Of a stretch of 64,000 bases of DNA, positions 42,860-50,499 are shown piece by piece. This DNA comes from Pseudooceanicola atlanticus. Lineage in GTDB: Bacteria > Pseudomonadota > Alphaproteobacteria > Rhodobacterales > Rhodobacteraceae. A program made the translations under genes and the position numbers. The notes beneath the pieces were generated by a model that made no database searches, was not told where the DNA came from, and saw only the letters and a list, made by a program, of their open reading frames with translations. How positions within the stretch are numbered: position 1 is the first letter of the stretch; each line of letters starts with the position of its first letter. Where the stretch lies: the NCBI RefSeq assembly GCF_000768315.1, contig NZ_AQQX01000002.1, forward strand, positions 1 through 64,000, given 5' to 3'.

Positions 42860-43945
42860 ATGACCGATCTACCGACCCCGGCCCTCCTGCTCGATCTCGA
42901 CGCGCTGGAACACAACATCGCCACCATGATCGACATGGCGGCCGGGGCGGGGATCGGGCTGCGGCCCCACGGTAAATCGCACAAATCCCCGCAGATCGCC
43001 CGCATCCTGACCGAGATGGGCGCCAAGGGCACCTGTTGCGCCACCTTGGCAGAGCTTGAGGGCTTCGCGGCCGAGGATCTGCCGGGTCTGCTGCTGACTG
43101 CACCGATTGCGACGGGCGAACAGATCGCCCGCCTGGGCGCGCTGCATGCCAGGGGCGCCGACGTCATGGTCGTCGCGGACAATCCCGACATCGTGCCCGC
43201 CCTGTCGCGGATCGCCGGGGACCGCCCCCTGCCCGTTCTGGTCGATTGCGATGTCGGTCAGCACCGCACCGGCGTGGCCGATGCCGACGCGGCAGAGGCA
43301 CTGGCCCGCGCCATCACCGACGCGCCCGGCCTGACATACGCGGGCGTACAGGCCTATTGGGGCCACCTGCAACAGGTCCCCGATGTCACCGACCGCCATG
43401 CCCGGGTCAAAGAGGCCGCCCGGATGCTGGCCGCGATCCTCGACCGCCTGTCCGCTGCCGGTCTGCCCGCCGGCATCGTCACGGGCGGCGGCACCGGCAC
43501 CTTCGGGATCGACCGGCATCTTGGCCTTTTCACCGAATTGCAGCCCGGCTCATTCCTCGTGCTCGACAGTCTCTATGGCCCGCTGGCCATCGAAGCCGAC
43601 GGCACCAATCCGTTCCGTTATGCGCTTTTCGTGCGGGCCGCGGTGGTCAGCACCAATCCCCGTGGCAACCTTGCGCCGCAGGTCACGATCAATGCGGGCC
43701 TCAAGGCCTTCGCTACCGACAGCGGCCTGCCTCGCCTTGCCACGGACCGCCCCGGCACGACCTTCCGCTACATGGGCGACGAACACGGCGCCCTGACCCA
43801 GCCCGACAACCAGCCGTTCAAACTGGGGGAAGAGGTCGACCTGATCCCTTCCCATTGCGACCCGACGGTGAACCTCTATCCCTGCTACCACCTGCTGCGC
43901 GGCGGCAGGTTGGAGGGCAGCTGGGCGATCACCGGACGGTACTGA
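42860..43945 (+). CDS. DSD1/alanine racemase-type PLP enzyme
   Basis: 361 residues. The N-terminal TIM barrel carries the PLP lysine in GLRPHGKSHKSPQIARI (about residues 33–49), and DCDVGQHRTGVADADAAEAL and VTGGGTGTFGID follow. The C-terminal IPSHCDPTVNLYPCYH provides the His and Cys ligands of the divalent metal typical of D-threonine aldolase, D-threo-3-hydroxyaspartate dehydratase and DSD1-type D-serine dehydratases. It likely acts on a beta-hydroxy-D-amino acid. Start follows the enoyl-CoA hydratase by 8 bp. Exact substrate remains open. Confidence 0.87.
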   Translation: MTDLPTPALLLDLDALEHNIATMIDMAAGAGIGLRPHGKSHKSPQIARILTEMGAKGTCCATLAELEGFAAEDLPGLLLTAPIATGEQIARLGALHARGADVMVVADNPDIVPALSRIAGDRPLPVLVDCDVGQHRTGVADADAAEALARAITDAPGLTYAGVQAYWGHLQQVPDVTDRHARVKEAARMLAAILDRLSAAGLPAGIVTGGGTGTFGIDRHLGLFTELQPGSFLVLDSLYGPLAIEADGTNPFRYALFVRAAVVSTNPRGNLAPQVTINAGLKAFATDSGLPRLATDRPGTTFRYMGDEHGALTQPDNQPFKLGEEVDLIPSHCDPTVNLYPCYHLLRGGRLEGSWAITGRY

Positions 43946-43968
43946 ACGGTCCGGCCTGGCGCCTACGC

Positions 43969-45114
43969 TCAATACATCTGCGCCAGCAGCGCGGTCAGTT
44001 CCGCCTCGTCCTGCGGGACCCGTGGGTTGATCGGCACATGCGGCAGCGCCATCGCCTTGGCTGACAGCCCGGTCACCTGGTCCTCGGTCACCTCCACCGC
44101 GTCGCGCACCCGACGTGGCAGGTCCAACCCTCGGATCAGCGCATCAACCGCGCCATGCCCCGGCCCGTCAAGGCCGCTGACCCGGCGCAGCACCGCATCC
44201 GCCTTGCCCCCGGCCGTGCCGTTCCACGCCATGACATGGGGCAGCGTGATGCAGGAACAGACGCCGTGCGGTACACCGAAATTGGCCCCCAGCAGGTAAC
44301 CGATGCCATGGCTCAGCCCGGTCTGCGCGCCGGTACAGGCATTGCCCGCCAGCCAGGTCGCCTGCTGCACGTCCCCGATCGCCGCGATGTCCCCATGATC
44401 CGCATGGCAGCGCGGCAAAGCGGCAAACAGCAGCCGCAACGCCCCATCGGCCAGTGCGTCCGTATAGGCATTGGCCTGCGCCCCGCCCAACGCCTCCACC
44501 GCGTGATCGACGCTGCGGATGGCCGAGGACAGCCAAAGAAACGGTGGCGTATGGGCGACGACCTCCGGGTCCATCACCACCACGTCCGGCACGATGGCCG
44601 GGTTGCGCAGGGACCGTTTGTGCACCGCCTCCGGGTCCAGCACTCCCGCGCCCTTGGTGAATTCCGCGGCCGAGGCCGTAGTCGGCACCGCCACCTGCAC
44701 CGGCATGCCCGGGATCGGCCGCCCGTCCTGCGCCGCCAGGTAATCGCGCAACCCCTGCGCATCCGCGATCCCCAGCGCCAGGCAGGCCGAGGCGATCTTG
44801 CCCGCATCCACCACGCTGCCCCCGCCAAGGGAAATCACCGCATCCGCCCCGGCCTCCCGCGCCGCCGCCATCGCCGCGACCAGTTCCGGCATCGGCGTAT
44901 GCGCCCCGATTTCGGGATGCACCCCGGCAAATCGCGCGCCCAGCCCCGCCTTCAACCGCTCCAGCAGCGGTGTCCGCGTCGCGACAGACCGCCCCGTCAG
45001 CACGAAGGCGCGCGCCGCCCCCAGCCGGTCCAGCTCTGCACCGATGCCGCCCATGGCCCCCGGCCCGCGCAGCACCCGCATCGCCCGGGTCGTCTCGAAT
45101 GTGGTGAAACTCAT
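43969..45114 (-). CDS. Iron-containing alcohol dehydrogenase family protein
   Basis: 381 residues. The Rossmann N-terminal half contains AVISLGGGSVVDAGK (nucleotide binding, about residues 85–99), VPTTASAAEFTKGA, and the metal site is supplied by SVDHAVEALGG and SHGIGYLLGANFGVPHG. Families with this pattern include maleylacetate reductases, 4-hydroxybutyrate dehydrogenases and group III alcohol dehydrogenases. The start at 45114 follows GGAGGAGGACAGGGC, a very strong ribosome binding site. It faces the DSD1-type gene convergently and lies downstream of the phasin-like gene on the same strand. Substrate is not defined. Confidence 0.9.
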   Translation of the reverse strand: MSFTTFETTRAMRVLRGPGAMGGIGAELDRLGAARAFVLTGRSVATRTPLLERLKAGLGARFAGVHPEIGAHTPMPELVAAMAAAREAGADAVISLGGGSVVDAGKIASACLALGIADAQGLRDYLAAQDGRPIPGMPVQVAVPTTASAAEFTKGAGVLDPEAVHKRSLRNPAIVPDVVVMDPEVVAHTPPFLWLSSAIRSVDHAVEALGGAQANAYTDALADGALRLLFAALPRCHADHGDIAAIGDVQQATWLAGNACTGAQTGLSHGIGYLLGANFGVPHGVCSCITLPHVMAWNGTAGGKADAVLRRVSGLDGPGHGAVDALIRGLDLPRRVRDAVEVTEDQVTGLSAKAMALPHVPINPRVPQDEAELTALLAQMY

Positions 45115-45207
45115 GCCCTGTCCTCCTCCGCGATCAGAAGACACGGACAGAACCGCCCTGTCGACCCTTGCGGACAGGACGTTCATACCCCCGCCGACCG
45201 GCAGATA

Positions 45208-45486
45208 TCAGAGGTCGGGCATCCCGCCCTTATGCGCGATATCCACGAGGCGCCCGGCCTCTTCGTGGTAATCGTCCATCACGCCTTGCCAGAACTGCAT
45301 CTGCAGATGCATCACTTCCTGCGGCTTCGCGCTCAGCAGCTCCTGCTGAAAGGCCACGTCCTTTTCCAGCCGCTTCGCGCCAAACGCGACGATCTCCGCG
45401 CCCATCGACATGCAGGTGGTCATCATCGCGGCCATAGGATTGCCCTTGGTCCAGTCCATCGTCGTCTCGGTCTTTTTCTGCGCCAT
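45208..45486 (-). CDS. Phasin-like small protein
   Basis: 92 residues, helical and amphipathic with no TM helix: MDWTKGNPMAAMMTTCMSMG, then AFGAKRLEKDVAFQQELLSA and VMHLQMQFWQGVMDDYHEEA. The heptad-like amphipathic pattern and length fit phasins, which coat polyhydroxyalkanoate granules. The start at 45486 has CGAGGAGG upstream. It is divergent from the MaoC–Pta fusion with a perfect FNR box between. Link to PHA is inferred, since no PHA synthase gene was seen in the window. Confidence 0.6.
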   Translation of the reverse strand: MAQKKTETTMDWTKGNPMAAMMTTCMSMGAEIVAFGAKRLEKDVAFQQELLSAKPQEVMHLQMQFWQGVMDDYHEEAGRLVDIAHKGGMPDL

Positions 45487-45550
45487 CTTGCGCCTCCTCG
45501 CTTGTCCTTTGGTCACTCTCCCATCTTACCCTACGTCAGGTACGTCCGCG

Positions 45551-45564
45551 TTGATCAAAATCAA
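45551..45564. promoter_or_regulatory. FNR/FnrL-type box TTGAT-N4-ATCAA
   Basis: TTGATCAAAATCAA is a perfect match to the FNR-family consensus (TTGAT, four bases, ATCAA). It lies 59 bp upstream of the MaoC–Pta start and 65 bp upstream of the divergent phasin-like start, fitting positions for activation of both genes under low oxygen. FnrL regulators with this motif are known in Rhodobacterales. Confidence 0.75.
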
Positions 45565-45622
45565 CATCCTTGTCACGATCCCATGGCATTCCACCGCCAA
45601 TGCCGACCCGCGAGGACCCGCC

Positions 45623-47014
45623 ATGCATTTGGAAAACAAGACTTTTGATGAGCTCGAGATCGGCGCCCGCGCCGAAATCCGACGGCTCTGCACCACCGAC
45701 GACCTGATTGTGTTTGCCAATGTTTCAGGCAATCACAACCCGATGCACCTGCATGACAAGGACGGCGACGGCGATGGCGTGGACGAGGCGATCTGCCCGG
45801 GAATGTTCGTCGGCTCCCTCGTCACGGCCGTTCTGGGCAATGTCCTGCCCGGTGCCGGCACGCTCTACCGCTCGCAAAGCTTCAGCTTTGTCGGCCAGGC
45901 CATGGCAGGCGAAGAGCTGATTTCGTCGGTCGAGGTCACCGCCCTCGACCGTGCCGAAAACACCGCCACTCTGCGGACCGAGGTGCGCCGCGCCACCGAC
46001 GACACCCTCATCCTGACCGGAGAGGCGGTCGTGACCGCCCCCCGTCACAAGGTCAGCATGGACAGCGCCGACCTGCCCGGACTGATCGTGCAGCGCCACC
46101 GCCATTTCGAGAAGTTGCTGGACCTCGCCGCGCCCCTGCCGCCGATCCGCACTGCCGTCGTCTGCCCGGAGGATCCGAATTCGCTGGGCGGCGCGCTGCT
46201 GGCGCGGTCGCATACGCTGATCGAACCGATCCTCGTCGGCAACCCCGCGCGCATCACCGCCACCGCCGCCGAACTCGGCGCCGACCTGACCGGCATCGAA
46301 ATCATAGAGGTCGACGACCACCCCCTCGCCGCCGCCCGGGCCGTGGCGCTGGTGAACGAACGCCGCGCCGATGCGCTGATGAAGGGGCACCTGCACACCG
46401 ACGAACTGCTCCGGCCTGCACTGGACCGCGCCACCGGGCTGCGTGGCGGGCGGCGCTTCACTCATGTCTTCGTGATGGACGTGCCGGGCCTGCCCCATCC
46501 CCTGCTGGTCACCGATGCCGCAATCAATATCTCGCCCGACCTCAAGACCAAGGTCGACATCGTGCAGAACGCCATCGACCTCGCCCTGTCCATCGGGATC
46601 GAACAGCCCAAGGTCGGCATCCTGTCGGCGGTCGAAACCGTGAACCCCGACATCCCCTCCTCGATGGATGCGGCGCTTCTGTCCAAGATGGCGGAACGCG
46701 GCCAGATCACCGGCGGTCTGGTCGACGGGCCGCTGGCCATGGACAACGCCGTGGACCTCGCCGCCGCCCGCACCAAGGGCATCGTCTCCGAGGTCGCAGG
46801 CCGGGCCGAGGTGCTGGTCGTCCCGGGGCTCGACGCCGGCAACATGCTGGCCAAGCAGTTGACCTATATCTCCCATGCCGAGGCCGCGGGCGTGGTGATG
46901 GGAGCGCGGGTCCCGATCATCCTGAACTCCCGCGCCGATGACGACATGTCCCGCCTCGCCTCCTGCGCCGTTGCCGCACTGCATCACGCGCGCCGCAGCG
47001 GGGGCGCGGAATGA
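45623..47014 (+). CDS. MaoC-hydratase–phosphate acetyltransferase fusion
   Basis: 463 residues, two domains. Residues about 1–140 are a MaoC-like hot-dog: FDELEIGARAEIRRLCTTDD and FANVSGNHNPMHLHDKDG (active-site motif). Residues about 165–460 are a phosphate acetyl/butyryltransferase: ALLARSHTLIEPILVGNPAR, then ADALMKGHLHTDELLRPALD and VDGPLAMDNAVDLAAARTKG. This fusion is known as 'bifunctional enoyl-CoA hydratase/phosphate acetyltransferase' in alphaproteobacteria. The product acyl phosphate would feed acetate kinase encoded next (4-bp overlap). The start at 45623 follows CGAGGACCCG. Confidence 0.9.
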   Translation: MHLENKTFDELEIGARAEIRRLCTTDDLIVFANVSGNHNPMHLHDKDGDGDGVDEAICPGMFVGSLVTAVLGNVLPGAGTLYRSQSFSFVGQAMAGEELISSVEVTALDRAENTATLRTEVRRATDDTLILTGEAVVTAPRHKVSMDSADLPGLIVQRHRHFEKLLDLAAPLPPIRTAVVCPEDPNSLGGALLARSHTLIEPILVGNPARITATAAELGADLTGIEIIEVDDHPLAAARAVALVNERRADALMKGHLHTDELLRPALDRATGLRGGRRFTHVFVMDVPGLPHPLLVTDAAINISPDLKTKVDIVQNAIDLALSIGIEQPKVGILSAVETVNPDIPSSMDAALLSKMAERGQITGGLVDGPLAMDNAVDLAAARTKGIVSEVAGRAEVLVVPGLDAGNMLAKQLTYISHAEAAGVVMGARVPIILNSRADDDMSRLASCAVAALHHARRSGGAE

Positions 47015-48153
47015 CCCATATCCTGACGCTCAATGCCGGGTCCTCGTCCCTGAAATACGGGTTGTACGACGCGACGGATCCCCCCCGGCCCCTGACCACC
47101 GGAAAGGTCGGGCGCATCGGCGGCACCGCCCGTCTGTCGCCTGCGGACGGTCCCGCGCGCGACCTGCCGGGCGTGACAGATCACGCCACTGCACTCATTT
47201 CAGTATTATCAGAATTACACAACACTCACCCCAAGGCCCGCGTCACCGCCGTCGGTCACCGCGTCGTTCATGGTGGCCTCGACTACGACGCGCCCATCCG
47301 CCTGACGCCCGAGATCCTGACGAAACTCGACGCGTTGTCGCCCTTCGCACCGCTGCACCAGCCGCATAACCTGGCCGGGGTCCGGGCCGCGATCTCGGCC
47401 TTTCCGGACGCCGCGCAGATCGCCTGCTTCGACACGGCATTTCATCGCAACCACCCGTTTGTTAACGATACTTTCGCCCTGCCCCGCCGTTATTACGAGG
47501 CCGGGGTGCGCCGCTACGGCTTCCATGGCCTCAGCTACGACTACATTGCCTCCGACCTCGCGCAGCACGAACCCGACCTGTCCCGCGTGATCGTCGCGCA
47601 TCTCGGCAACGGGGCGTCGATGTGCGCGATGCGTGATGGCCGCTCCATTGCGTCAACGATGGGGTTCTCTGCCCTCGACGGGCTTCCAATGGGCACACGC
47701 TCCGGCCAACTTGACCCCGGAGTTGTCCTCTACCTGATGGATCAAGAGGGAATGAGCCCCGGACAGATCACCGAGCTTCTGTATAATCAGTCTGGCCTGA
47801 AAGGACTGTCAGGACTGACAAACGACATGCGCGATCTTGAGGCGTCCTCCGATCCCCGCGCCGCCGAGGCCATAGATTACTTCACCTTCCGCATCCGCCG
47901 CGAACTGGGCGCGCTGGCCGTGTCGCTGGGTGGGCTGGACGGCGTCGTCTTCTGCGGCGGCATCGGCGAAAACTCTGCCATGATCCGCGCCCGCGTCTGC
48001 GAGGGGCTCGACTGGATCGGCATTTCCTGCGACGCCGACCGCAATGCGGCCAATGCACGGGTGATTTCGCCCGAGGGCAGCCCCGTCCGCGTCATGGCCA
48101 TCCCCACGAACGAGGAGATCGTGATCGCCCGCGCCGCTCTGGCGCTTGGCTGA
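47011..48153 (+). CDS. ackA: Acetate kinase
   Basis: 380 residues. The ASKHA signature is clear: LTLNAGSSSLKYGLYDAT at the N terminus, YGFHGLSYDYIASDLAQ, AHLGNGASMCAMRDGRSIAS and STMGFSALDGLPMGTRSG, and GGIGENSAMIRARVCE near the C terminus. It interconverts acetyl phosphate and ADP with acetate and ATP. The ATG overlaps the stop of the MaoC–Pta gene (ATGA), so the pair is translated together. Both genes are likely induced by FnrL through the upstream box. Slightly shorter than E. coli AckA (400). Confidence 0.95.
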   Translation: MTHILTLNAGSSSLKYGLYDATDPPRPLTTGKVGRIGGTARLSPADGPARDLPGVTDHATALISVLSELHNTHPKARVTAVGHRVVHGGLDYDAPIRLTPEILTKLDALSPFAPLHQPHNLAGVRAAISAFPDAAQIACFDTAFHRNHPFVNDTFALPRRYYEAGVRRYGFHGLSYDYIASDLAQHEPDLSRVIVAHLGNGASMCAMRDGRSIASTMGFSALDGLPMGTRSGQLDPGVVLYLMDQEGMSPGQITELLYNQSGLKGLSGLTNDMRDLEASSDPRAAEAIDYFTFRIRRELGALAVSLGGLDGVVFCGGIGENSAMIRARVCEGLDWIGISCDADRNAANARVISPEGSPVRVMAIPTNEEIVIARAALALG

Positions 48154-48178
48154 TCGCCCCCGGAAAACCGACAGCGCA

Positions 48179-48222
48179 CCGACGTAATACCGACGTGACA
48201 CCGACGTGATACCGACCTATCA
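48179..48222. repeat. Four tandem 11-bp repeats before speD
   Basis: CCGACGTAATA, CCGACGTGACA, CCGACGTGATA and CCGACCTATCA follow one another without gaps from 48179 to 48222, ending 7 bp before the speD start codon. They occupy the promoter or 5' leader of the gene. The period of about one helix turn suits multiple protein subunits; slippage during evolution could also explain them. Confidence 0.7.
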
Positions 48223-48229
48223 AAATCGC

Positions 48230-48592
48230 ATGTCAGATTTCGTGCCCGGAACCCATCTCCTGATCGACCATCGCGGCGGCCGCTACGGCACCGACGCTGA
48301 AAAGCTTGAAGAAATCCTGCGCGGCGCCGCCGAAGCCGCAGGCGCCACCGTCCTGTCGGCCCATTTCCACGGCTTTCCCGACCACGCCGGTGTAACCGGC
48401 ATGGTCATCCTCGCCGAAAGCCACATCTCGATACATACCTGGCCTGAACATCAATATGCTGCGCTCGATGTCTTCGTCTGCGGCCAGGCCAATGCCCAGA
48501 AGGCCGCCGATTATCTCGCCCGCGCCCTCCTCCCCGACTGGTCCAAGGTCACCGCGGTTCAGCGGAACCATTTCTCCCACCCGTCCACGTAA
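48230..48592 (+). CDS. speD: S-adenosylmethionine decarboxylase proenzyme
   Basis: 120 residues, short SpeH-type. VILAESHISIHTWPEHQYAA contains the Glu-Ser-His cleavage site (ES/HIS) whose Ser becomes the pyruvoyl group, and LDVFVCGQA is the conserved C-terminal piece. It decarboxylates AdoMet to provide the aminopropyl donor for spermidine synthesis. The ATG at 48230 (MSDFVPGTHLLI) was chosen over a GTG 24 bp upstream, which lies in the tandem repeats. The 3' end overlaps by 34 bp the tail of the convergent membrane aminopropyltransferase gene, its obvious enzymatic partner. Confidence 0.93.
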   Translation: MSDFVPGTHLLIDHRGGRYGTDAEKLEEILRGAAEAAGATVLSAHFHGFPDHAGVTGMVILAESHISIHTWPEHQYAALDVFVCGQANAQKAADYLARALLPDWSKVTAVQRNHFSHPST

Positions 48593-50100
48593 TAGGCCAC
48601 AAGTGCATGATCCCGCACGGAATTCACCCGTGCCGCCATGCGCTCGACATCGCTGCCAAAGACCCGCGCGGCCGCCCAGACCGGCCCGTTGAGGAACGCC
48701 AGCCCCTCCGGCAGGTCCAGCTCAAGCGATGCCGGGTCCTCCACCGTGGCCAGCACGAATCCCCAATCGCCGAAGGCCGGCACAAGCTCATGATAAGGCA
48801 GCACATTCAGCCCCTCGCCCGGCGCGTAGGGGTTGCGCGTCGCCTCCCATGTCTCGACCACGGACCAATAGGCCTGCCGGGCGTAGAGCGGCGATCCCGC
48901 CTGTGTCACCACCGCCCCGCCCGCCGCGACTCGCTCCATCAGGAGAGCATAGAACTCGCGCGAGTAAAGCTTTGACAAGGTTAGGTTCTTCGGGTCCGGC
49001 AGGTCGATGATGACCACGTCGAACGCGTCCCGGGTCTCCTCGACGAACCGCCATGCATCGCGATTGATCACCTCGACCCGCGGATCGTCAAAGCTGTGGT
49101 CGTTCAGCGGTGCCAGCTCCGGATGGTCGGAGAACAGGTCGGTCACCCGCGGATCGAGGTCCACCAACGTCACGGCCTCCACCGGATGGCGCAACACCTC
49201 GCGCAAGGCCATTCCGTCGCCGCCGCCCAGGATCAGGATGTTGCGCGGCGCGGGCACCAATCCCATGGCCGGATGCACCAGAGCCTCGTGATAGCGATGC
49301 TCGTCATAGCTGTCGAACTGGATCGAATGGTCGAGGAACAACCGCACCCGATCGCGGAACCGCGTCACCGTGATCTGCTGGTAGGGCGTCGCCTCGCTGA
49401 AGATGATGTCATCCTCGTAGAGCTGCGCCTCGGTCACCGAAACGATCCGCTCGGATTGCCATAAACCCAGCCCCGTCAGGCAGATGGCGACCAACCAGGC
49501 GGCCAGGGGGGCCACCCCGATCCGCCCCCGGAAAACCCAGAGCGACAGCCCCGCCACCACCAGGTTCAGCGCCCCGAAGGCGAGCGAGGCCGACATCAGC
49601 CCCAGATGCGGCACGATCAGCACCGGGAAGGCCAACGAGGCCACCAGCGCGCCCAGATAGTCAAAGGACAGCACGTTCTCGAACCGGAACTCCGGCGCGC
49701 CGATCTCCTTCAACACGCGGGCGATCAGCGGGATCTCCATCCCCGACAGGATGCCGATGCCGACCAGCATCGTGTAGAGCGGCAACGCAACGGCCCCGAT
49801 CCACGCGTATAATGCAAAGATCACCGGCGCCAGGAACCCGCCCACCAGTCCCAGCAGGATCTGCGCCCAGGCAAAGCCGGGCAGCGGGTCGCGGACAAAG
49901 CGGGACACCCAGGCGCCCACGCCCATCGAGGCCAGGAAAATGCCCAGCACGAAGGAAAACTGGCGCACGGAATCCCCCAGCAGATAGCTGGACAGGGTCG
50001 CGGCGATCAGTTCGTAGATCAGCCCGGCCACCGCCACCAGGAAGGTCGCGGTCAGCAGCCAGACCTCGCGCGGGGATACCCGCGGGGCGGTCTGGGTCAC
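48559..50100 (-). CDS. Membrane-anchored polyamine aminopropyltransferase (spermidine synthase type)
   Basis: 513 residues. Residues about 1–210 form seven or so TM helices (LTATFLVAVAGLIYELIAAT and LGIFLASMGVGAWVSRFV at the start). Residues 225–500 form a spermidine synthase domain: YQQITVTRF, FLDHSIQFDSYDEHRYHEAL (substrate loop), NILILGGGDGMALREVLRHP (AdoMet-type Rossmann motif) and VVIIDLPDPKNLTLSKLYSR (catalytic Asp region). It transfers aminopropyl from decarboxylated AdoMet to an amine, here at the membrane. It is the last gene of a five-gene minus unit with DUF350 and DUF4178 proteins. Confidence 0.9.
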   Translation of the reverse strand: MTQTAPRVSPREVWLLTATFLVAVAGLIYELIAATLSSYLLGDSVRQFSFVLGIFLASMGVGAWVSRFVRDPLPGFAWAQILLGLVGGFLAPVIFALYAWIGAVALPLYTMLVGIGILSGMEIPLIARVLKEIGAPEFRFENVLSFDYLGALVASLAFPVLIVPHLGLMSASLAFGALNLVVAGLSLWVFRGRIGVAPLAAWLVAICLTGLGLWQSERIVSVTEAQLYEDDIIFSEATPYQQITVTRFRDRVRLFLDHSIQFDSYDEHRYHEALVHPAMGLVPAPRNILILGGGDGMALREVLRHPVEAVTLVDLDPRVTDLFSDHPELAPLNDHSFDDPRVEVINRDAWRFVEETRDAFDVVIIDLPDPKNLTLSKLYSREFYALLMERVAAGGAVVTQAGSPLYARQAYWSVVETWEATRNPYAPGEGLNVLPYHELVPAFGDWGFVLATVEDPASLELDLPEGLAFLNGPVWAAARVFGSDVERMAARVNSVRDHALVAYYVDGWEKWFR

Positions 50101-50101
50101 G

Positions 50102-50320
50102 TCAGGACAGGATGACGGCGGCGATGATGATCGCCATGGCGACGAAGACCGCCCCGACCAGGATCGCGAGGGCGGAGTTCTGGTCCTCCTCGATCTCCTT
50201 GACGATCGGGAACGGCGTCAGCCAGGAAATCAGCATCCAGACCGCCGCCATCAGCCCCAGGCCGATGGCGGAATAGACGATGGTGCTGACCACCTCTGCC
50301 AATATGATCGTGTCGAACAT
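50102..50320 (-). CDS. DUF350 family inner membrane protein
   Basis: 72 residues with two TM helices: AEVVSTIVYSAIGLGLMAAV and SALAILVGAVFVAMAIIIAA, joined by the polar loop FPIVKEIEEDQN. This is a single DUF350 unit; many relatives (such as YjfL) have two. The start at 50320 (MFDTIILAE) follows AAAGGGACCTTTC. The stop is 1 bp from the aminopropyltransferase start, so the products are probably made together and may be partners in the membrane. Role unknown. Confidence 0.82.
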   Translation of the reverse strand: MFDTIILAEVVSTIVYSAIGLGLMAAVWMLISWLTPFPIVKEIEEDQNSALAILVGAVFVAMAIIIAAVILS

Positions 50321-50333
50321 GAAAGGTCCCTTT

Positions 50334-50498
50334 CTACTTGATGCGTCCGCCGGTGCCGATGACACGGCCCGCCGATCCCGCACGCACGGAAGTGTCCAGA
50401 TCGGCGCTTTCCGCGCCGATCCCGTAATAGCCCATCCAGGTCGTGGTCCCGATCGCGGCCAGCCCGACGGCAAGAAAAACGATGCGGATCAAGGGCAT
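50334..50498 (-). CDS. 54-residue single-pass membrane protein
   Basis: A small protein with one hydrophobic N-terminal segment (IRIVFLAVGLAAIGTTTWMG), likely an uncleaved anchor, then a short basic tail GSAGRVIGTGGRIK. The start at 50498 was chosen because it lies 1 bp after the stop of the DUF4178 gene and fits an operon of tightly packed genes. The tail could be in the periplasm. No family was recognised. Confidence 0.55.
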   Translation of the reverse strand: MPLIRIVFLAVGLAAIGTTTWMGYYGIGAESADLDTSVRAGSAGRVIGTGGRIK

Positions 50499-50499
50499 G

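Noticed and set aside
44155-45648. A 497-codon open frame antisense to the iron-dependent dehydrogenase gene
   Set aside because: Basic, low-complexity translation without domain; the opposite strand encodes a full iron-ADH with a strong ribosome binding site.
48179-48222. Tandem repeats considered as CRISPR
   Set aside because: Units are 11 bp and contiguous without spacers, unlike CRISPR repeats of 23–47 bp with unique spacers; no cas genes.
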